NCBI RefSeq assembly: GCF_008327685.1
Contig: NZ_BDDE01000033.1
Coordinates: 1-64,000, forward strand
DNA: 64,000 nt
DNA from: Actinomadura sp. K4S16
Lineage (GTDB): Bacteria; Actinomycetota; Actinomycetes; Streptosporangiales; Streptosporangiaceae
Direction of reading: 5' to 3'
The translations under genes and the position numbers were made by a program. The notes beneath the pieces are model-generated. The model did not search any database, was not told the DNA's origin, and saw only the letters and a list, made by a program, of their open reading frames with translations. Every line of letters starts with the position of its first letter. The first letter of the stretch is position 1. This document shows, in pieces, positions 59,285 to 64,000 of this stretch.

Positions 59285-61270
59285 GTGGCGACACATGAGG
59301 CGACGGCGACGCGCAAAAGGGAGCCGAGACACGAGGAGACGCGGGCGGCGGGGACCGATGCGCCGATGCTCGCGATCGGGGCCGGTGCGATCGCGCTGGT
59401 CGTCCTCGCGCTCGTGGTGCGGCTCGGCGGCGCGTTCAGCGAGACCGCGGTGCCGGGGCTCTCCCAGGCGGGGGCGCTGACGAAGACCGGCCTGGTGACG
59501 GCGCGGCTGGGCGGCAACGCCGCCGCCGTCCTCACGGTCGGATGGCTGCTGGTCGCGGCCGTGTTCGTGCCCGGCACGCCCGCCGCGCGCCGGTGCCGTC
59601 GCGCCGCGTCGCTCGCCGCGACGGCCTGGGCCGCGTGCACGCTCGCGCTGATCGTGTTCACCCTCCTCGACCTGTTCGGGGTGGGCGTCACCGGGGTCAC
59701 CGGCGACATGATGCGGACGTTCCTCGTCGAACTGCCGCAGGGACGGGCGCTGCTCCTCGTCCTCGCCGCCGCGGTCGCCGTGTCGGTCGCGGCGGGCCTC
59801 CCCGGAGGCGAGCACCGCGCCGGGAACGGGGCCGGGTACCCGCTGGCCGCCGCGCTCGCCGGGATGCTGCCGCCGCTGTTCACCGGGCACGCCGCGAGCG
59901 GCGCGAACCACACCCTCGCCGTCTACAGCCTCGTCGCCCACATCCTGGGCGTCGCGCTGTGGATCGGCGGGCTGGTCGCCCTGGTCACCGTCGCCCCGGC
60001 CGTCGGCGACCGGCTCCCCCGCGTCGCCTACCGGTACAGCGGGCTGGCGCTCGTGTCGTTCGCCGTCGTCGGCGCCAGCGGCGCGGTGAACGCGTGGGTG
60101 CGGCTCGGCGGCGTCCACCTCGGCTCGCGGTACGGGGCGCTGGTCGTCGCGAAGGCCGCCGCGCTCGCCGTCCTCGGCGCGATCGGCTGGTGGCACCGCC
60201 GCGCCACCCTCCCCGCCCTGCGCGACGGGCGGGGCGCGCGGCCCTTCCTGCGGCTCGGCGCCGTCGAGGTCCTCGTGATGGCGGCGACGATGGCGCTCGC
60301 CACCGGGCTCTCGCGCACGCCGCCGCCGGAGGTCGCGCCGGGCACGCTGGACGTCGTCGCGCTGCGGCTCGGGTACCCGCTGCCCGGTCCCGCCGGAGCC
60401 GGGCCCCTCCTGCTCGACTGGTGGATCGACCCGCTGTTCCTCGTGCTCGTCGCCGGCGGCGCCGTCCTGTACGGGACGGGGGTCGCGCGGGTGCGCGACT
60501 GGCCGTGGCGGCGGACCCTGGCCTGGGCCGCCGGGCTGCTCGTGGTGCTGCTGGCCACCTGCAGCGGGATCTCCCGGTACAGCATGGTCCTGTTCAGCGT
60601 CCTTGCCGTCCAGCACGTCCTCGTCGGTCTGGTGGCGCCGGTGCTGCTGCTGTACGGGGCGCCGCTGCGGCTGGCGCTGAAGGCGATGCGCGGCGAGGGC
60701 GGCCCGCTGCTCGCCGCCGCCGCCGCGAGCCGGGGCGTCCGGGTGCTCGGGGACCCGCTCGTCGCGTCCGCGCTGCTCCTGCTCAGCCTCTACGTGTTCT
60801 ACCTGTCGCCGCTGTTCGGGGCGTCCCTCGCCAACCACGCCCTGCACTCGCTGGCGCTGGTCGTCTTCCTGGGCGTCGGGCTGGCGTACTTCCACGGGAC
60901 GGCGGGGACGCTGATGCCGTTCGCCGTCCTGCCGCTTCACGCGATCGCCGGGATCGCCCTGATGCGGCACGGGACCGTCCTCGGCGGCTGGTACGAGCAC
61001 CTCGGCCGCCGCTGGGGCGCGTCACCGCCGGACGACCAGCACCTCGGCGCGCTGCTCCTGTGGACGGGGGCCGCCGCCGTCACGCTCGCCGTCGCGGCGG
61101 CCCACGGACTTCGCGGGCACGGACTTCAGGGGCGGGGGACCCGGTCCACGACGCGGCTGAGCGCCTCGACCACCGTCGGGTCGTACTCGGAGGCGGAGTC
61201 GAGCCGCAGCCGCTCCAGCACGGCGGCGCCCCGGTCGCGGTCGCCGGAGTCGCCGACCAGGTCGTCGTAG
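59285..61270 (+). CDS. CopD/CtaG-type multi-helix membrane protein
   Basis: About 661 residues. The first half is a CopD-like copper-resistance membrane domain (ANHTLAVYSLVAHILGVALWIGGLVALVTV, YSGLALVSFAVVGASGAVNAWVRLG). The second half is a CtaG/caa3-assembly domain (LLLDWWIDPLFLVLVAGG, MVLFSVLAVQHVLVGLVAPVLLLYGAPL, LYVFYLSPLF). It may move copper to oxidases. The last 48 codons run antisense through the end of the next gene and lack family features. The start is uncertain: GTG 59285, TTG 59261 or ATG 59366. Confidence 0.82.
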   Translation: MATHEATATRKREPRHEETRAAGTDAPMLAIGAGAIALVVLALVVRLGGAFSETAVPGLSQAGALTKTGLVTARLGGNAAAVLTVGWLLVAAVFVPGTPAARRCRRAASLAATAWAACTLALIVFTLLDLFGVGVTGVTGDMMRTFLVELPQGRALLLVLAAAVAVSVAAGLPGGEHRAGNGAGYPLAAALAGMLPPLFTGHAASGANHTLAVYSLVAHILGVALWIGGLVALVTVAPAVGDRLPRVAYRYSGLALVSFAVVGASGAVNAWVRLGGVHLGSRYGALVVAKAAALAVLGAIGWWHRRATLPALRDGRGARPFLRLGAVEVLVMAATMALATGLSRTPPPEVAPGTLDVVALRLGYPLPGPAGAGPLLLDWWIDPLFLVLVAGGAVLYGTGVARVRDWPWRRTLAWAAGLLVVLLATCSGISRYSMVLFSVLAVQHVLVGLVAPVLLLYGAPLRLALKAMRGEGGPLLAAAAASRGVRVLGDPLVASALLLLSLYVFYLSPLFGASLANHALHSLALVVFLGVGLAYFHGTAGTLMPFAVLPLHAIAGIALMRHGTVLGGWYEHLGRRWGASPPDDQHLGALLLWTGAAAVTLAVAAAHGLRGHGLQGRGTRSTTRLSASTTVGSYSEAESSRSRSSTAAPRSRSPESPTRSS

Positions 61271-62454
61271 GCGTTCGCGACCTTGATGATGCGGCCGGCG
61301 AGCGGCGGCGGGAGCGGCCGCTCCCCGGCGTCGCCGGACGGCTCGCGCCCCGTCCGGTAGGGGTGCGACGACAGTTGGACGATGTGCGCGACCCGGTCCA
61401 GGACACCGGTCTGCTTGATCACCTCGGCGCCGAGCTCGGCGATGCGGCGCTGCTCGGCCGGGGACGCCAGCACCGTCGCGCCGCCCGGGATCGGGTCGCC
61501 CAGCGACAGCTGCCCGATGTCGTGCATGAGGGCGGCGTACTCGAGTTCGAGGAGCTCGGCCTCGGACATCCCCAGCTCGCGCCCCATCGCCACCGCGAGC
61601 TTGGAGACCCGGCGCGAGTGCCCCGCCTCCACGTAGCCGCCGACCTCGGTGACGCGCGACAGCGCCCGGACGGTCTGCAGGTAGGTGGCGCGGATCCCGG
61701 CGTAGCGGCGGAACGCGAACTGCGTCACCAGGATCGGCACCGTGAAGATCAGCAGCGCGGCCTCGCCCATCGCGGTCGTCGCGACCGCGATCAGCATGGC
61801 GGTCGCGCTGGTCGCGGCGCACAGCGCCATCTTCGCCTCGAACTCGTCGCGCAGCGCGATGCCGAACCGCGCCCGCACGGCCTCCGCGCGGATCATCGCG
61901 GCGATCAGCATGTCGGTGAAGCAGGCCAGCACCACGACGAAGCACATGACGGCCAGCAGCAGCTGCCAGGGCAGGTTGAGGGGCATCAGCGGCCGGAAGC
62001 ACAGCGCGACGACCGCGACGGTGAACAGCCGCCGCGCCATCGCGTCGGGCTGCGTCGGCCGGCCGACCGCGATGTGCGGCAGCGAGCCGACCAGCATCCC
62101 GGCCGCGGTGACGGCCACCACCTGCAGCGCGGAGTGGTCGGCGGCCACGATGCCGAGCCGCGCGCCCGGCGGTGCGCCCTCCGGGCCGACGCCGACCAGC
62201 ATCGCGTAGCCCATCGCGCCCGCGCTGGCGATCGGCGCGACCTCCCGGTTGCCCGGCATCACCATGCGGAACAGCTCGCCCAGCGCGATCAGCACGCCGA
62301 AGATGATCGCGATGTCGGGCTGGTGGAGCCCGACCGCCGCGACCTCGGTGACCGCGACGATGACGAACAGCCCGGCGGTGGCGATCAGCAGGAGCTGGCC
62401 GGAGTCGATGGTCTGCCACGCGGCCCGGTCGCGGGCGCGCATCTCCTCGTTCAT
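61126..62454 (-). CDS. Membrane HD-domain protein with degenerate GYP region
   Basis: 442 residues. About seven hydrophobic helices fill the first 240 residues. The HD domain follows (GHSRRVSKLAVAMGRELGMSEAELLELEYAALMHDIGQL), but the later HHExxxGxGYP block of true cyclic-di-GMP phosphodiesterases reads LSSHPYRTGREPSG. Only some metal ligands remain. It may have another nucleotide substrate or be regulatory. It follows a canonical HD-GYP gene by 10 bases on the same strand. Confidence 0.85.
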   Translation of the reverse strand: MNEEMRARDRAAWQTIDSGQLLLIATAGLFVIVAVTEVAAVGLHQPDIAIIFGVLIALGELFRMVMPGNREVAPIASAGAMGYAMLVGVGPEGAPPGARLGIVAADHSALQVVAVTAAGMLVGSLPHIAVGRPTQPDAMARRLFTVAVVALCFRPLMPLNLPWQLLLAVMCFVVVLACFTDMLIAAMIRAEAVRARFGIALRDEFEAKMALCAATSATAMLIAVATTAMGEAALLIFTVPILVTQFAFRRYAGIRATYLQTVRALSRVTEVGGYVEAGHSRRVSKLAVAMGRELGMSEAELLELEYAALMHDIGQLSLGDPIPGGATVLASPAEQRRIAELGAEVIKQTGVLDRVAHIVQLSSHPYRTGREPSGDAGERPLPPPLAGRIIKVANAYDDLVGDSGDRDRGAAVLERLRLDSASEYDPTVVEALSRVVDRVPRP

Positions 62455-62464
62455 GGACGTCCCG

Positions 62465-63814
62465 TCACTGGCGCACCTCGTCGCCGCCGGCGACGCGCAG
62501 CGGCGCGCTCGGGTCGTCGTGGTCCTGCTGGGTGGTCTCGACGACGTCGTCGTCCGGCAGCACGACCGGCCGCGGCGGCTCCCAGCCCTCCCGCTCCAGC
62601 GCCCGCAGGAACGCCTCCACCATCGCGGGGTCGAAGTGGTCGCCCATCCCGCGGCGCAGCTCCTCGACGGCCTCCTCCTTGGTGCGGGCGGCGCGGTAGG
62701 AGCGGGTCGAGGTCATCGAGTCGAACGCGTCCGCGACGGAGATGACCCGGGCGAACTCGGGGATCTCGTCGCCCGCGAGGCCCATCGGGTAGCCGCGGCC
62801 GTTCATCTTCTCGTGGTGGTGCATGATGCCGGCGAGCGCCTCGTCCAGGAAGCCGATCTCGCGGACGATCTGCCATCCGCGCATCGGGTGCAGCTGGATC
62901 GCGGCGAACTCCTCCTCGGTGAGCGAGCCGGACTTCTGCAGCACCTTGGTCGGGACGCCGAGCTTGCCGACGTCGTGCAGCATCCCCGCGTACCGGATCG
63001 CCTCGACCCGCTCGGCGCGCATCCCGATCTCCTGGGCGATCATCACCGAGCCGCGGGAGACGCGCTCGGAGTGGCCGCGGGTGTAGAAGTCCTTGGTCTC
63101 GACCGCCTGGCACAGCGCGGCGAGCGTCGCGGCGTGCGCCTGCTGCTGCGCGTACGCCTGGTCCATGGCCCAGCGGGCGATGAACAGCGGGAGCAGGACG
63201 AGGACGGCGGCGAGCGGCCCGACCCGCGGCCACAGCCCGGCGATCAGCAGGCCGACCATGCCGTAGCCGAGGCAGCCGACGGCGACCTGGCCGAGCTCGC
63301 GCAGCAGTTCGCGCGGCGCGGCCTGCCGGCTGAGGAGCAGCACCCCGGCCATCAGCATGAGGTTGACCAGGACGAACGCGACCAGCGCGGCGAGGAAGGG
63401 CCCGATGACGTTCTCCACCCAGCGGGCCTGCTCCGGATGGAAGCGGTCACCGTCGAGGAAGTCGAAGACCGTCCCCGCGATGTACCCGCTGAGCGCGAAC
63501 TGCGCGCCGTTGAAGAGGCGCTTCTCCGGGGCGAAGAACCGCTGCCCGGTGACCAGCGCGCTGAGCCCGAGCAGCGCGGCGCCGACCGGGCCGAGCAGCA
63601 CCACCGACGCCAGGCTCGCGGCGAAGCTCAGCGAGACCCTGGCCCGCCTGATGTTCAGCCGCGCGGGCGCCGAGTCGCAGACCAGGAACAGCAGCGCCAG
63701 CACGGCGAGTTTCGACCAGTCGAGGTCCGCGAAGGACGACGTCGCGATGAGGCCCGCCGCAAGGGCGACCACACCGCATACGTACGCCCAGGCAGCGAGA
63801 GGTAGTCCACGCAT
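62465..63814 (-). CDS. Membrane HD-GYP domain protein
   Basis: 449 residues. The N-terminal half has several membrane helices. The HD-GYP domain has GHSERVSRGSVMIAQEIG, MLHDVGKLGVPTKVLQKSG and the full HHEKMNGRGYPMGLAGDEIP, then ARVISVADAFDSMTSTRSYR. Such enzymes hydrolyse cyclic di-GMP or similar nucleotides. ATG 63814 is used because GAGGGG lies 6 bases upstream; the frame opens 16 codons earlier. Confidence 0.92.
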   Translation of the reverse strand: MRGLPLAAWAYVCGVVALAAGLIATSSFADLDWSKLAVLALLFLVCDSAPARLNIRRARVSLSFAASLASVVLLGPVGAALLGLSALVTGQRFFAPEKRLFNGAQFALSGYIAGTVFDFLDGDRFHPEQARWVENVIGPFLAALVAFVLVNLMLMAGVLLLSRQAAPRELLRELGQVAVGCLGYGMVGLLIAGLWPRVGPLAAVLVLLPLFIARWAMDQAYAQQQAHAATLAALCQAVETKDFYTRGHSERVSRGSVMIAQEIGMRAERVEAIRYAGMLHDVGKLGVPTKVLQKSGSLTEEEFAAIQLHPMRGWQIVREIGFLDEALAGIMHHHEKMNGRGYPMGLAGDEIPEFARVISVADAFDSMTSTRSYRAARTKEEAVEELRRGMGDHFDPAMVEAFLRALEREGWEPPRPVVLPDDDVVETTQQDHDDPSAPLRVAGGDEVRQ

Positions 63815-63878
63815 TGCCGCCCCTCGGGGAGTGACGAGATGGCGGGCCGCCACCGGGCTCACACGTGCCGGCCGGCAC

Positions 63879-63974
63879 CTAGACCCAGGACACGCCCTTG
63901 GTCATCATCAGCGACCACGGCGGCGGGACGCTCGGGCCCCGCCCGTCTCCGTGCGGTGTCACGCGCTTGAGCAT
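63879..63974 (-). CDS. Short ORF (31 residues) upstream of HD-GYP gene
   Basis: Opens MLKRVTPHGDG and ends SLMMTKGVSWV. A strong AAGGAG lies 2-3 bases before the ATG on the minus strand, with a longer GGGAGGCAAGGAG purine-rich run, which is unusual for a chance frame. It ends 64 bases before the HD-GYP start and may be a leader peptide or a small protein. Not recognised. Confidence 0.4.
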   Translation of the reverse strand: MLKRVTPHGDGRGPSVPPPWSLMMTKGVSWV

Positions 63975-64000
63975 GGCTCCTTGCCTCCCCCCAGCCGAAC

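Noticed and set aside
57902..61000. Long minus-strand open frame of over 1000 codons
   Set aside because: Its sequence is a low-complexity Arg/Ala/Pro/Gly shadow of the SPFH gene and of the antisense of the CopD/CtaG-type gene.

Overview
The window is very GC-rich and densely coded. It carries WhiB, SigB/SigF-type sigma, XRE-DUF397, F420-dependent and conservon (roadblock / DUF742 / small GTPase / P450) genes. Together these point to a filamentous actinomycete; an Actinomadura-like member of the Streptosporangiales is my best guess (inference from gene content). I saw no rRNA, tRNA, CRISPR array, phage or transposase genes, so this looks like ordinary chromosome with several lineage-specific islands.

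Layout. 0.1-5.6 kb: a stress/redox block with an RsbW-like protein and its overlapping sigma factor, a lipid-kinase-like protein, whiB1/wblE under an exact CRP-type site, and a PdtaS-type histidine kinase. Most of this block lies between two 90-bp inverted repeats. 5.7-12.4 kb: biotin genes bioF, bioB and bioD, a 59-residue BsaP-type biotin synthase helper, a DasR-type GntR regulator and a biotin carboxylase. 12.8-22.9 kb: mixed metabolic and membrane genes (SURNod19-like, DoxX, an extra EF-G, a 6PGDH-like reductase, a FUSC-like protein, TetR, twin glyoxalase-fold proteins, a secreted esterase). 23.2-25.3 kb: an XRE + DUF397 pair, with a triplicated DUF397 motif, divergent from three overlapping small genes. 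25.6-33.8 kb: secreted proteins, a TrmB/LuxR-type regulator, a zinc carboxypeptidase, an F420-type oxidoreductase and a ferritin-like protein.

33.8-38.3 kb is the most unusual part. Five tandem paralogous genes for 82-95-residue peptides each have their own near-identical promoter, leader and terminator. They share a conserved N-terminus and a conserved C-terminus but have a hypervariable Gly/His/Asn-rich middle. A sixth, divergent peptide gene overlaps a gene for an M50 membrane metalloprotease whose N-terminus resembles a PqqD/RRE fold. I read this as a candidate, apparently undescribed, peptide-maturation (RiPP-like or secreted-peptide) system.

38.4-46.5 kb: a second secreted esterase, a SpoIIE-type phosphatase, a Ser/Thr kinase, and a three-gene cassette of HalD/BesD-like Fe(II)/2OG oxygenase, methyltransferase and carnitine/choline acyltransferase that may make a modified amino-acid or betaine product. 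46.5-53.7 kb: an ABM-domain membrane protein, a MacB-type ABC exporter operon with a lipoprotein, a divergent OmpR-type two-component system, and an AraC regulator. 53.9-57.8 kb: a complete conservon ending in a P450 that lacks the K-helix ExxR arginine. 57.8-64 kb: an SPFH coiled-coil protein, a CopD/CtaG-type membrane protein and two membrane HD-domain proteins (one canonical HD-GYP, one degenerate), preceded by a 31-codon ORF.
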